Assembly (NCBI GenBank): GCA_012934845.2
Contig: WNNJ02001418.1
Span: 85,139 to 149,138, forward strand
From: Pomphorhynchus laevis
Taxonomy: Eukaryota > Acanthocephala > Palaeacanthocephala > Echinorhynchida > Pomphorhynchidae
Reading direction: 5' to 3'
Length of the DNA stretch: 64,000 nt
Program-made: the position numbers and the translations under genes
The notes under the pieces: generated by a model
What the model saw: only the letters and a program-made list of their open reading frames with translations
Told to the model about the DNA's origin: nothing
The model's database searches: none
Shown here: one piece after another, positions 33,201 through 48,200 of the stretch
Numbering within the stretch: position 1 is the stretch's first letter
How the letters are laid out: every line of letters starts with the position of its first letter

Positions 33201-36200
33201 AATTCTTATTGTATCCCAAACAATTTTAAAGTTAGCTCAAAGATGTTTCTGCGTAAACGAGCAGCGCTCTAAGATATGTAACGCGATCGCGTTTTAACTG
33301 GAAATAAACTTTTGTATACAACTTGCCGCCTGAGAGCAGACGAAGCCGCCTGAGAGCAGACGAAGCCGCCTGAGAGTGAACGACGAAACAACTAGGACTT
33401 ACAACGAAACAGCTATTACAGATTATATGTCTTCAATTAACCTCCACAGTTGTACCTGTCAGGATCATTAAAAATTCCATTCATATGTTTACTAAAAATT
33501 ACAAGTCAATCAAAAAATTAATTTTAAGATAAAATGAAATGATACATTAGCATAATTCTTTCTAATTGCTATTCAATTAAAACTACATTTATTACTAATA
33601 AGGTAGTTAATCATAAGCTAATATTTATTGCAAAATTTCACCATTTTAACACATTAATACAGAGTAATGTTGATTTTAGATTAATTTTGACTTTTTAATT
33701 TAATATTGAAAATGTATTAATTTAGTAATAACATCAAACGAAATTTTATGACTAATGGAAAAAAGTTTATGAAATAAGAAAATGTGATTTGTTATCAAAA
33801 AAAATCATTTTTTTGGACTAATGGAAAAAATTGAAATTTAGACGACGACAACAATGATTCAATAGGAGAAGTAAATTTAGCGACTGTTGATTTTACTACA
33901 AATGATAAAAAGTTACAACAAAAATTGGAGGAATTGGAAGCGTGTTTCGATTTGATGAAAAAACAGCAACATGCAATCCAAAAATGTATTCGATGTGTCG
34001 ACAATCAGGATAAGACGTCATTCAAAAATTTACTGAGCAGTCTCGATGAACGCACAACTATATTTCGAATAACTGCTACGAGTCTTATTAACAACTGTCG
34101 CGCATTTCTAACAACTGCCAGTGATCAACGGAAAACGGTAACGAATGCATACCTGGAAGAACGGGAGCTAAGAATGCGGTAACATTTTATTTAAAACTAA
34201 AAATATGACAAATAAAAACAGACATAATTAGGGGACTGATAACAATATATGCAGTTGTAATTAGCTGAAATATTTTATGAATTTTATAATTTTATTTTTT
34301 GATTCCTACTATTTAATTCATTATATATTTCATTTATAATGAATTAATGGTAGTGCACAGATGTACTGAGTAAAAACAGTCCAGGAGTGTTTGAAATGGA
34401 AATGAAGGTTTTAATATTGAACATATATCTAAATACGGCATTGCATAATGATCTATATTTTATTTTGTACTCTCACTGCAGATAAAACATATAATTCTTA
34501 TGTTTTATATCTATACAATGTAGTTGCCGATTGAAACTGGCTGCGGTCAACGAACTGTAAGCTCCATGGCACTTCTAGACGAGACTTTTACACCGAAATG
34601 ATGGAGTACTCGGCAACACTCATCAGTAGAATAAAGTACCTACTAGTCGTTTCGGTTGTCTGTGTGACAGTAAAAGAAGGCATTTCCGACACGTTGCTTT
34701 AAAGGCTAAGGCTTTCGCTCTCGAACCATAACATTTGCTGTCCAGACAATCCGTATCTACTCATCAAGGTTGTTGCTGACTATTCGCTTCCCTCGTTGGA
34801 TCCAAAACTGGATTCGGCATATAGCATATAAGTCCGGCTGAGCGGAATGAATCCAACGGCCAGTATTCCAAATGAAATAAAATGAAACTAACAGTGGGTA
34901 CTTTATTCTACTGATGAGTGTTGCCGAGTACTGCATCAAAGTGGTCGTCTAGAAGTGACATGAATCCTGCAATTCGTTGATCGAAGTCTGTTTCAATCGG
35001 CAACTACATTAAGTACTTTACGAATTTCATTCGGAATCCTGGTCGTTGTTTCATTGCATTGAAATGTTACTGCATTGCAATGAATTCACTGCAGTGCAAT
35101 GAATTCACTGCATTGCAATGACTTTGAAAGCGCAAGCTACGTCATGCAAATACCATATAGTGAATTCTTACTGCTTTAATATATTTATAGTACGTTTCTA
35201 TGTGTATGCATTTTATGTGCAGCAACTAATGATGCTTCTCAAAGCCGAAACAGTACGCTGTTTTGCAATGTTGAAACATGAAATTCTGAATGTATAGAGA
35301 GAAACATATAGGTGAAATATACAGCCCCGGTGTAATCAAACCTCTAATTTATTGGTCCTCTGAGGATTTCAGGCAGCGGTGCTATGTTTTTTGTTATATA
35401 TAATTAGGATGATAATATTTCTCTTAATATAAAATTAGGATGATCCGTAAAGCACATTGTTAGTTTAAAGAGGCTATGTTCATGCTATTGCGTAAGCAAA
35501 TTCTCGGAAATGTCTTTTGAATATATCACAAGGCAGCCGAAACGACTGATGGTAGTTCACCCTACTGATGAGTGCTGCCGGCTACCATCAGCTCGTCTAG
35601 GAGTGATAAGGAAGTCTGCTCTACTTGTAATCGAACTCTGGTTTATCGGCAACATTTACAATTATAAAACTGAAGCTTATTAGCTCCCGTAGCACACTTT
35701 AACACAATCGGATTTAAAACTATATACATGTATTTTTCAAAGGGATCCTGTAAGAAAGCAAGCACAGCAATTAAAATTCCTGCCGAATAAAATTAGGATG
35801 ATCCGGAAAGCACGTTGTTAGTTTAAAGAGGCTATGTTCATGCTATTGCGTAAGCAAATTCTCGGAAATGTCTTTTGAAAATATCACAAGGCAGCCGAAA
35901 CGACTGATGGTAGTTCACCCTACTGATGAGTGCTGCCGGCTATCATAAGCTCGTCTAGGAGTGATAAGAAAGTCTGCTCTGCACGTAATTGAATTCCGGT
36001 TTTTGATAACATCTACGATTATATATAATATACACGTATTATATGTATATATACATATACTATATATATTATATATAAGAATTATATATATAATTCTTGT
36101 TCTCGGAAAAGAGAACAAAATTTATTCTTGAACGTTTCTATCTTCTATAGTGTCTTATTCGATTTAAATTTAAAATCACATATATATAATATTTTAAGAA

Positions 36201-39200
36201 AAGTGTCAGAAAATTAAAAGTAATCCAATAAGTCTAATTATGTTATATCACACCATTTAAACAATATTTATACTCGTTGTTTTATCAGTCTCCTTTTCTG
36301 TGCGACCCAAAATGATTTTTTTCATGTTTATCACTTATGTCTCTTTCTAATATCGTATTACGAAATACATCTTACATATAAAAGTTTATGCTGAACTACC
36401 ACATGCTATTCGTTCTATTCGCCTTAATATATGCCAAACGATATTGGACTTTATATATGACTGACGATACTCTACTTAATATCGCCGGGCATATATTAAG
36501 GCGAGCTTTATCAATACAATACATACGCTAATTAATATAAACCACTTTTATTTTTACAAGTTATAATTATTCACTTAATATATTTTATGTATATAAAATA
36601 TATCCTTTTTATATTTAATAAATATGATTTTATATTATATTTATTTTATATTATGATTTTATATTATGATTTTTTTATATTGTACATCAACATAATCAAA
36701 TTAATGATAATTAATCATTAATTTGATGATTAATATTTTAATATTTTAAATTTGACTTAATATATGACCGACTATATTCGACTATATCGCGGGGCATATA
36801 TTAAGGCGAGCTTTATCAATACAATACATACGCTAATTAAACTTTAGTATAAACCACTTTTATTTTTAAAAGGTATAATTATTAACATCATTTCATTTTA
36901 ACATCAGCATCACCAAAGCAAAGTACATCAACATACGCAAACTAATTAATTTACTTGTAATATTTTGAAATTAATCTTTTTCATTCGTTTAGTTTGGAAG
37001 ACGTCGTTCAAAAATTAGCTAAGCAGCAAAATATGTTAGAGAAAAATTTGATGCGATCAAATAAAGGTATAAAAACTCGTTAACTTGATTTAAAATGTAT
37101 TGTTTAATTTGTTAATATTTTTAATAGAAATTGTTTTAGTATATAAGGAATAGTCAATGTTTTAGTATTTTTTGTTTTTTTTTGTTGTCGAAACAATCGA
37201 TAAAATTAAAATTGATTTTAATTTGATTTTAATTAGTTTGATTTTAACTTTGATCGTCCATAAATACTTCCTAGCAAAATATGACCCGATCTTTATCTCA
37301 TCTGATAGTAAAAGATCAAATAAATATATTTTTAAAAGTATGGTAATTTTTTAATTATACGACGCTGTAGATTGCTTTCAGAACAACGCACTTTTAAAGT
37401 TAATATACTTTCCTTGGTCATGCTAATATTGACAGTGACGGAGGAGACGTTGCTATTTCACAATTTTTACGAAATTGAGGTCCCTACGGCATTTTTAGTT
37501 CTTTTTGGATTTACGATCAACGCGATAACTTTGTCAATCAGTGAGAATATTAGCTTTATATGTAAAAGACAGAAACAAAACAAAAAAGTGTTGTAATAAA
37601 GTTTATATTAATAATATAAATAATATAATATTTATATTAATAATTTATATTATTCTGACATTGAGCACGAACTGCCAAGTTTTTCTATTCGTAAAAGGTA
37701 ACAAAAAACTGACTTTATTTGGTTGAGAAATGGTAAGAATGACATTAGGAAACTATTTTAATTTGATTATGCACTATTGTTGGCCGTAATCCAGAATTGT
37801 GATGCATTCGTACATTGTCAAGAACGAATGCAGGATTTTTCCATTTTATCGCATTTATGTTTAATGGCAACAAGATACTTGAAACATTATCTCATTTTAC
37901 TGCCTTATCATGTATTTTGTGTGAAATCATTCCATATTTGTTATCGCGGATGCTACAAAGATGTTTCTATTTCGATCACTTGGTGCAGTTTACTGTATGC
38001 ATATATTCAAGTTCTTGAATTACATTTTTAGTCTTGTTTTTCCTAGAAATATAGTGCTGAAGTTCTATATATATTTCTAATGCGAAGTTTCTAAACTTGA
38101 TCGTTCCTTTCTGAGATTTATTATTTTGTTTCTGTTTTCTACAGTGAAGAATTGTCTTGTGAAACATTGATAGTTAGTCAAACTTAAAATCAAACATTTT
38201 AGTTTGAGTTTTTGTCTTATTTTTAACACATATTTAGTCTCACGGGTTTTTTATAGCATTTAGTATTGCAGTCTTTTGTTAGGCTTTTGTTTTATCGACT
38301 ACGTTTTCACATTGATCTACAAAGTTATCACACGTTGATTGAAAATCCATGTCAATGTTGGTAAATAAGTTTGTATAAGTTTTAACATATGTATTTAATT
38401 TGCAACAGTAGTTTACACAGTTAAATATCAAATTTCAGTATGTGAAATTGTTCACCATTTAAGCAAATACAAATTTTCAAATTTGAAGATGATGTAGAAA
38501 CTGATTTATTTTATTTAAAAATATAATTAATTTTTAAATGAAATATATTTTATTTTTAAATTTCGCTGATAAGAGTCAACACTCTGATCTACTTTTATCT
38601 ATCGTTTCTGATATACATATCTTCATCTGTAATCATCTGTATCTTCATCAAAACTGATAATACAGCAGTTCCTTTTGATGAATTCTATTCCTTATTCTTA
38701 TACATCGTATATTATTAGTTCATTCATGAAAATTGATTTTTATTTTAAATTTTAAGTATAAACATAAACATTTTTAACAATTTATTCCTGTTCTCCGGTT
38801 TTGTAAACTATCTCTTCTGTCTGTATCCAGCATGCATGCTTGATCTACCTTTGAACAATAGCGCTTAGACACTTAATGAGAAATAAACTTGCACGTTGAT
38901 CCGCGGTGACCCGGCCAAATTATTTTTCTCAAATCCTGGAATAACTTGGTGGGCAACGAACAAATGATTTAAATGTCTCAATAGCCAATGACACAAATGA
39001 GTAATGAGTATGATTAATACAATCGTACTTATGCGCTTTCATATCATCAGCATCCGTCGAGACACATCCTTGCCATCAGTGGCACACGTAACATGAGTTT
39101 TTACTAGCTTGTTTTGGCAAGTAAAATACCATACCAAGAACTTTCCACTTTTCAATGGTATTAGAAACCCATTGTTGGACCGTTTGTTGTCTGTTCGGTT

Positions 39201-42200
39201 GAGACCACTTGGCTTTTAACGACAGCAGACGTCGCGGCTGTAAGTGCCATATGGATTCGGTTATTAACCTCTGCATAGCGGTGTGACGACTTCGTGCTCG
39301 AGGGTAATCTAATTCTTCCGAAACGGTCGATAGTGATCCACAGTCGCCTACATGTGCTGGACAGATGGTTAGATCTTATGTTGTTGTCATTCGGACGAGG
39401 TTCAAATGCTCCTGAATATGGAGACAAACTACATTTAGTTGTGATATGCTAACCTAATCCCTTGCGGTCTGAAGAAAGCTGTTGTGACGTACATTTAGCA
39501 ACGTTTTATTCCACTGTATCTGTAGTTGTGTTTCCAGTGAAATCTCATTCCCACATATGTTTTTCCACTCTAGCAATCTTTGTACGTAAGCTGAATCATA
39601 TTCTGCCATCAAGCCATTCTGGACGTTTTGTGGGATTGAACCTGATAGATTCCGAGCGCCGCTTACCGATGCCGAAAGGCCAGCGCGGCGTATTTTGCAT
39701 CGATGGGATGCCTAATCCTCTCATTTTAACCGATAATATTTTATAGTATGACATGGGTTACTTGTGGTAGGGCGAATGCATTTCGTAACAAGAATACAGC
39801 ATTGTGTCTAACCAGCAACTTGAGTGTTTATTTTGTCAGATTTAAATGTAATGTTGCTCGTTACAGATTTAAGTCAGCCGATGTAGTATCGCTCAATAGA
39901 GATCCAAGCATTTCTGATGCCTATGTGTTGATTATTGTTGTTCCAGGGAGAGCAGATACGATCCGTTTGTATAGCGATATTTTTTTGTAATAACCTCACA
40001 TTTGTTCGGATTTATAATCAGGCCGAGATCAATCCCCTAAATATATTATGCGACGAATATCAGAGATCATATCGGTGCAATTAACACAATTGTACAGTCA
40101 TTCATGTAACACGCTGAAATGGAGTAAATCTTTGATTAAACCACAGTCCAGTTTAGGTCGAGTAAGTGCAGTGCGCTTAATCCAAAGATACTTGAAGACG
40201 AGTCTCTTTGTATTTATCGTTTAGCTGACATGATAATATGTTAGCAGGATGTTCTTTTAGCTCAGTGGTTTGAACGCAGTCAGCTTATTTGAGCTTGTGT
40301 ATATTGAGATCCACAGAATTAGATAACAGATATGTTCGGTTAAGTGTAATGAACCGTTCACGTATGTGGTCGCTCAAAGCTTTTGTGACGCGTCTATCAG
40401 TTTGCTTGGTTTGTGTATATTGAGAGCCACTATGTTAGATAGCAGAGATGTTCGGTTGAGTGTTATGTACTGTTCACGTATGTGGTCGCTCAAAGCTTTT
40501 GTGACGCGTCCATCAGTTTGCTTGGTTGGAAGTGTTATCGTATAGCTGACACGGTAATATGTCAGCAGAATGTTCTTTCAGCTCAGTGGTTTAAACGCAG
40601 TCGGCTTATTTGCGCTTGTGTATATTAATAGCCACAGTGTTAGATAGCAGATATGTTCGGTTGAGTGTAATGCACCGTTCACGTATGCGGTCGCTCAAAG
40701 CTTTTGTGACGCGTTCATCGGTTTGCTCGATTGGGAGTGCAATCGGGTATTTTGGAAAACATAGTGGTTCAGACGACTTCAAATACATCGTATACTATAA
40801 TATTTCATTATTAAAATAATAATTAAACCTGATATAATAGCAGTTCCACTTGATGACCTCTATTCCTTATTCTTATACATTGTCTGTTATTTATTATTCA
40901 ATTCATAATAATTGACTTTTATTTTAAATTTTTATTTCAAATTTTAATTTCACATAAATATAAATTGTATAAAATCTTATATAATTATTTATTATTTATC
41001 TTTATTTTTGATTTATATATAGTATAAAATACGTAGACTCAGTTATCTAATCTGATTAATTCATAGATTTTATTTTTTAAAATATAATATTCAACCACTT
41101 TAAACATTATTATTTGAAAATTACCAGTGATTTTGGGTAATTTTTATTAAGATAAATTCAAATTTAATTAATACAGGTTGAATTAATTTGGATTGTGATA
41201 ATTTAAATTTACTGTGTTATTTATTTAATTAAATAATTTATTAATTTAAATAAAAGAATTTTCTTTTTGGTCTTCAATTTTATCTAATAAGCAGCAACCT
41301 GATTGGTATACTGACTACATCTGATGAACAATTTGTTCATCAAATTAATAACTGTTAATAATGTAAGTCATTTTTCTTAACCTTAGAAAAATAAGGGCTG
41401 AAACCCGGTAGCATAGCAGTTCCTCCTGATGACCTCTATTCTTTATTTTGATGCATCGTATGTTAGTCAATTTTAATAACTGACTTTTATTTTAAATTTC
41501 AATTTTAAATGTTAACTTGATATTATATAAAATATTATATAACAATTATTTATTATTTATAATTATTTATTTAATGATTTGTTTTTAAGTTATTAATATT
41601 ATTTATAAAGTCCATAGACTCAGATGATCTAATATATTAGTAACATGCTTTACGACATGAGTTGTAAAGCGTGTTAATTAAGTCAATAATTAACATGAGT
41701 ATAAGTCAATATGAAAAAAATCATAAATCGACTTATAAGTCAATTTATGCAAGTTTGTATACAATTGAATTTTACAACGTTGCATTACCTAATCACTGAT
41801 AGGAAAAGTAGGATGATCAGCATTAATTATAGTAAATAATTAATTGATTATTAATTATTAATTAATTAATAATAAATTGTTAAGGGTGGATAATAAATAA
41901 AAAAACTTAGTGTTAGAATAATATATTACTCTAGATATTCACATTACAGCACATAAATGCGATTAAATGGTTGAATCAACTATTTCCTGCATCTCAGTGC
42001 GGTACTTTGATAACTACAATTATATACTATAATTTATATTATTATATTTTAAATATTATTATATAATATATTGTAATATATGATTTATATAGTACAATAT
42101 GATATATAATGAATTTTCCCTATCTACAGCTTTTGTCAATTTCGAGGGCATCATTTGTCCCTGAGTTAGGTACTGCTGGGCGCCCTTTACACCAGAAGGC

Positions 42201-45200
42201 ACTTAGGATACTATTATTTCTTACTAATTAATCGAAATTCACAATTAAAATTGTGAATATTGAATGTAAATTTAAATTAGCAATGCAAATTAATTAATGT
42301 GTTCTCTTATATTTAAAATCTTCTTGTTTTTGCGACACTCGAACGTGCGAATGCAAGGTTTTTGAATGTTCGATTTTTCTTTTTCAAAAAAGGAGTCAAG
42401 ACAAATTAATTTCAGCTTTAACATTAATTTCTTGTACATCTATGATAGACTTTTATGCGTCAAATTCAGTGTCGTGCATAACTATGTGAATGTGTTAATC
42501 ATAGGTGATATAAAGCTGTATATCAGTGTGTTCACACCTCAAATATAGTAAAATAAATTTCAGCTATAAACATTTATGCGAATGCAGACAACTTGTGATG
42601 TAAGCCTTAAAGTATCTTAGATAAAACGACGTATTTTAAATTAAGAAATTTATATTTCTTCTTTGTTATTGAACATACTCCAAACTATAGAGTAATGCAG
42701 TGAACACATTAGTTTTCAATTGTATTCTACTGTTAAAATTCCAATAAAATTAATTTTTTATTTAAAATGAAAAGATTAGTTCATGGTAACAAACAATTCA
42801 TTCATATCTATTTGAAAACTCATTTTTCGTCAGCAATAAAGCAGTTACGATTGTTATCTCATAATTGCACCAAAGCAATCGACGTAAATGTGCTAGATTA
42901 TTAAACAAGTAAATAGCAAAGTGTTCGAGAATGTGATTCATTCGTTTAGTTGTGGGTGCTATTTCATTAGGCTCTCATGTATTCGCTTTTCATTTTCTTT
43001 TTAAAAAGCCATTCATTGTTAGATGTATCTCTAAATAACGAGTAAATCAGCAATAAAATGAAATCGATTTGTCATGATTTATTCACCGTGGCATCCATAT
43101 TTTTAAAATAACTAAAGCAATCATTTAAAGTGATTTATTAAGAAAAACATTTTCAAATATTCTGCTAAAATTACATTCGTGTGCCATCTAACCCTATGTT
43201 TAGGCATAATAAATTATCCACACGAGAAATTTTCTTTTATATAAGTTTTTACAGAGTTTAGATCACACACAGTGACACTTTAATATAGTACTTGTTGACT
43301 AAAAATAAATTTGTTTATATCCCATGGGTACGGAAGAATAAGAAGAAATTCTCTTAGTCCATACTATCAATGGGAATTCTTAAATTATAGTTCGATTTAT
43401 TAGAATGCATCATTTCTTTTCTGCTATTGATGTGCATACACTCAAGTATTACACGTCTATAGTTATTTGATTATTTGCAAGCATTCTGACATCGTCGAAC
43501 TCAATATGATGTCTTTCATTGAGGGAATTATTTAAAATAGCGGATGACATGTCCCCTTTCCTTTGAACATTATGATATTCCTTTATTCTAAGTTGTAATG
43601 ATCATTTAGTCTGACCCACGTAAGTTGCATCACATTCTTTACATTTTATCTGATAAAACGACATATAATGTTTGCTAAGCTATAGGTTTTATTTTGATCA
43701 CGGATGCTAAATACCTTCTAGAGGGATAGTAGATTCTTGTACGAGATGGTATCTGTCGTCTTAGACCATATTCAAAACGATTCAGGCTAATGTTGTGGAC
43801 GATAAACGTTCCCAAAAATTTTTGTGTTCACTTTGTCTTTTTCGTTATATGTGAATCCAAAGAATATCCTCTTTGATTGTCGATCAACCTGAATGATGGC
43901 CCATTTTTATAGTAGGTCTAAGCGGAGAGCCCATTGCAACTCCGTCGATTTGATCGAATATGATTTCTCAAAAAAATGAATGCTGACTTTTCAGTAAACG
44001 ACATCGACAAATCTATCCACTCCGACATGTTTAGTTTCGGATTATCACATTTATCGAATTAAACTATCGCAGCTATTTGCACTAAATGTTAAAGGGATAT
44101 TCGTAAATAATGGGATGACATCAGCTGCCGTTCAAAGAAATACGTATTTACGTTATGGTATTTCATATACTTTGAAAATTCTGGGTTATCGTTGATCATA
44201 GAAAAACTCGGAAATTTGCAAACATTTAATAATTTGCTGATCATTTTTGCCGGTTTATATGTTCGAAACATATAAACGATCCAATTATTGGATGAATGCT
44301 AAGATTGGTTGATATTTGCATATATATTATACAAATTTATACTTTTACAATTACTTGATTAATTGTTCTATATTTGATATATAATGATTCCGTATGCATT
44401 TATTGATGGGTTTACATTCGCATCTTTGTATTTGTTGATTTCGAAATAAAAGCGTACTAGCTAGTGACAATTAGTTAAGGAGATGCGCAAATGTTCACAT
44501 TTGTGTTCCATGCGGCTGCTGTATCCTGCAGAAATACACGTCGGGAGCTTATGCTTCTATTACTTTCAACAACAAAATTAAAAAGATTACTTTCTATTCT
44601 TAAATAATAAAATTTTGTAGTTTTTTTAAACTTTCCTCTTACTGTTCTATTTATTTAGGAGCAGGCCATTCTATGAAATCAGGTGGCGGTGCTGTTTATG
44701 ATCCACATTTGGTATCAGGTACTTCTGCAGGCATTGGTACTGGCGCTAAATTATCAGCAGAGACTGATGACGATGACATTTTTCATGACGCTCTTGATCA
44801 GGATCTTTTAAGGATGCCGTTGGCTCCTATAATGGCTGAAAAAATAGACAATTTAGCCGATGATAACGAACATGACGCTGCTCGGTTCCAATACGAATAC
44901 GAATCGTCATCCGATGAAGATGAAGACGAATTCGGTGAAGACAAAGACAAAAAGATAGCCGCGCCAAGCATCCTAATAAGAATGGCGCACTCTTTGGTCA
45001 GTTGCTAGATTCTTGAAAGTGTCTAATAATGCCCAACAAGACTTTTTAAAACGTTCATATTTAATTTCTTTAAGAACAACTCCACTAGAAGTTAAATTAA
45101 AGTTTTACTAATTAATAAATTAATTTATATTTTTAAATTAATATACTAATTAATGATATTAATTAAATTTTTATTCTTATTCGATTAATTATGTGTGACA

Positions 45201-48200
45201 TTGTGTTCATAAGTCACTAAGTCAATTATCAGTCAAATTAATTTATTCAAATAATATTTTGCGAAAATTTCTAACATTGAAAATTTTTTTAATTTAACAT
45301 TTTTTTTTAATTTCTATATTCTTATTTTTAATGTAATTATTTAAATTAAAATAGCGACTACAATTGTGTTAATAAAAATCAATTATTTATTTAATTAACT
45401 ATTATTTGGTTAATAAAAATCAATTATTTATTTAATTAACTATTATTTGGTTAATAAAAATCAATTATTTAATTAATTATCCATTTAATTTATAATTTTA
45501 ATATTTAAATTTTTTAATTATTTTATTTTTAGATAAATAATAAAGTTATTTTTGATTATTATAGAGTTATTTTTATTATTATTTTTATTAAGTTTATTTG
45601 AGTTTTATTTTTATTAAAGTTCTATAAAAACTATAACTTTCGTGTTTATCCCTATTCATCAATAGATAGTTGCTAATCATTAGATTAATGATTAACAAGC
45701 TAATATCGCAACGGTATTGCGATACTGTCTTATTCGTAGGTATTTTCAGATTTAATTTATTAATAATTTAAATCTTAGAATTCTTTTGATAAATGAATCT
45801 GAAAAATTTAAAAGATTTTTTAATTTAACTCTAAACAAATTAGTAAGAACTATAAAAATGTTTATATTTAAAATTTTAATTTATTTTTTTATCAATTAAT
45901 TTTAAATTTCGATATAAAAATTGTATTATTTCTTGGAGCCATACAACACATTAGTTTACTAACCCTTTACCAACAAATTTCGCTTCTTACAAGCTAAATA
46001 TAAATTTATTATTAAATTTTTTTATTGAAACAATAGTACTGAAAGCTTTCGTTGCGCCTTAGATTCACATTTTAGCCATCATTGCAACATAATTGTTGAT
46101 TGTTTATTAATTGTTGATTATAAGAATAATTAAAAAGAATTATTTAAATATTTAATGTATGATATTTACTATTGATTTACGTAACGTCATCTAGATGTGA
46201 CATAGTGACTGAAAGTCGTGAATCAAATTCCAGTCTATCAGGCAACATTATGTTATATATATTTATTTATATATAGAATTGGATGTGTACCGCGGTTCCG
46301 GATCGTAAGTCGATTCGGTTATATATTAAAATTTGAAGTATACGGAAGATTATGCAAAATAAACCAGGGGAGACTTTTCAAGACGTTTCGCCCTTTTTGC
46401 TATAACGTTTTCTGCTATATTTGTATATTATAGCATACATTTTATATATATTATATACATTTATATACATTTTATATATTCTGCTATATATAGTTGGAGT
46501 TATCGGAATTGTAGAAAAGAAGGACTCGATTTATTTCAGATTTCATATTAATTTGTTGGAAAAATTGTTTATAACCAAATTTTATTACCACATCGAAATT
46601 ACCACAACTTTCGTTATCACAACGAAATAAAGCATCAAAATTATGAAATAATAAATATATGATACATGGTAAGGAATATAATCAAAAAATCAAAAGACGA
46701 TAAACGGAGAAAATTAAATTATCATTCAATTTAATATTCAAATTTAAATTTGTTTTAATAATCAAGGTCATGTCAATAAGCATGAACAATTGAATATCAG
46801 CTTAAATTATATTAAGTTCTAATAACGAGGAAAGCTTCTCATATTTTTCTTATTCTGCCAATTGAAATATTTACTGCATTATCTAGCTCATTGATCACTA
46901 TTTCGTTTTACTTGGTCTTCGTGTTGTTTCATTCGTTCAATTGTCTAAAATCTCTCAAGGGCGTATGGCGAAACTTGTATAATAAGATTTTCCTCTTTTG
47001 CTGCAGTTTAAATTTATTTGATTAAATAAATGAATTCTTCAAAACGAAAAAACAAACAGTCAAATACATATTGCTAAACATCAACGATAACTCTTCTCTT
47101 TAATTTCCCTTCTCCCAAAGCCTTGATTTTTTGCCTCCATAGATTTTGATGCTTCTATTTATCCTTCAGTCCATTAATTATCAGTATATCCTTCTACTGA
47201 TCTACTAATTAGAACATCCTTTTACTGTAGGATCATCTTCTATTGTAGGTGAATAGATCTTTCTACTCATCTCAATTTAATGCGACTAGCTTGTTTAAGT
47301 CTATTCCGATGCGTTGTAAATCGCCGTCTCATGAGCTGATATGCAGCGAACGTCCAGCTTCATCATTATATTTTATCATCATAGAACTTACTCTAAATAT
47401 ACAGCGTATGTCTAGTTTCCTCCTGCTACTTTATATGCCAAAACAATCTAAATGTGTTTCTTTCTACGATAGAACATACTCTAGAAATCCCCGCTCGGTT
47501 CAACAAATGCTCGTTTCTTACGTGGCCTTTCATAAAGATACTGTAAATAAAACGCAGCATTCTCATTTATGAGCAGGCTAGTATCCTGACTTTATATTTC
47601 TTCCGCTGCCATGTTTACGATCCAAACATCATTGTACCGCGAATATATGAAACGTAGACAGCATCTTTTGTTTTAGGTGAGAAGCCTCGCGTGTAAAGAG
47701 ACCTGATATTTCATGAAACTTTATCTAAGCTACTCAAATGCGTATCTCACTAAAGTGCTATAGCTACTACCTGACAAGCGGCAAAAAATTATCGGGAAAT
47801 TTCCGAGATAATTAATTATTTCAACAGTGTCATCTTTTATGACATCTTTATTTGTCGTACATGCTTGAGATAAATTTGAATTTGTTGAATTGGAAATACT
47901 TGAGATGAGCATTATTCGAATTTACTGAATTGAGTATTTCTGTAAGTTTATGGAACAAGTTCCAACTTGCGTAATTTCTGTAAGTTTATGGAACATAAGT
48001 TCCAACTTACGTAATTTCTGTAAGTTTATGAAACATAAATTCTAATGTTAAGTGTGGATTGTGCCAAATATCTCTACTATACGATAATGTAGATATTATA
48101 TTTGCTGCGGTATTTTCAAGACAATTATCGTGTAACGCGCTTCGCATAATAATCTTAAGTTCGATTTTTTATCAAATTTAAGAGGTTTAGATAATGTTTA

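Noticed and set aside
37172-38031. Four small hydrophobic frames
   Set aside because: AT-driven frames in an intron with no motif, no family match and no splice logic.
37976-38167. 63-codon minus-strand frame
   Set aside because: Antisense to other short frames; no recognisable content.
40610-40819. 69-codon frame and its minus-strand partner
   Set aside because: Lies in the A-B repeat array; the other repeat copies do not preserve the frame.
44935-45008. Extension of the OSBP acidic-linker exon to its stop
   Set aside because: The GT at 44935 is the only donor that keeps phase with the next exon; the extension ends in a stop.
47249-47572. 107-codon frame
   Set aside because: Basic/hydrophobic sequence with no recognisable domain, no conserved neighbours and no repeat-family match.
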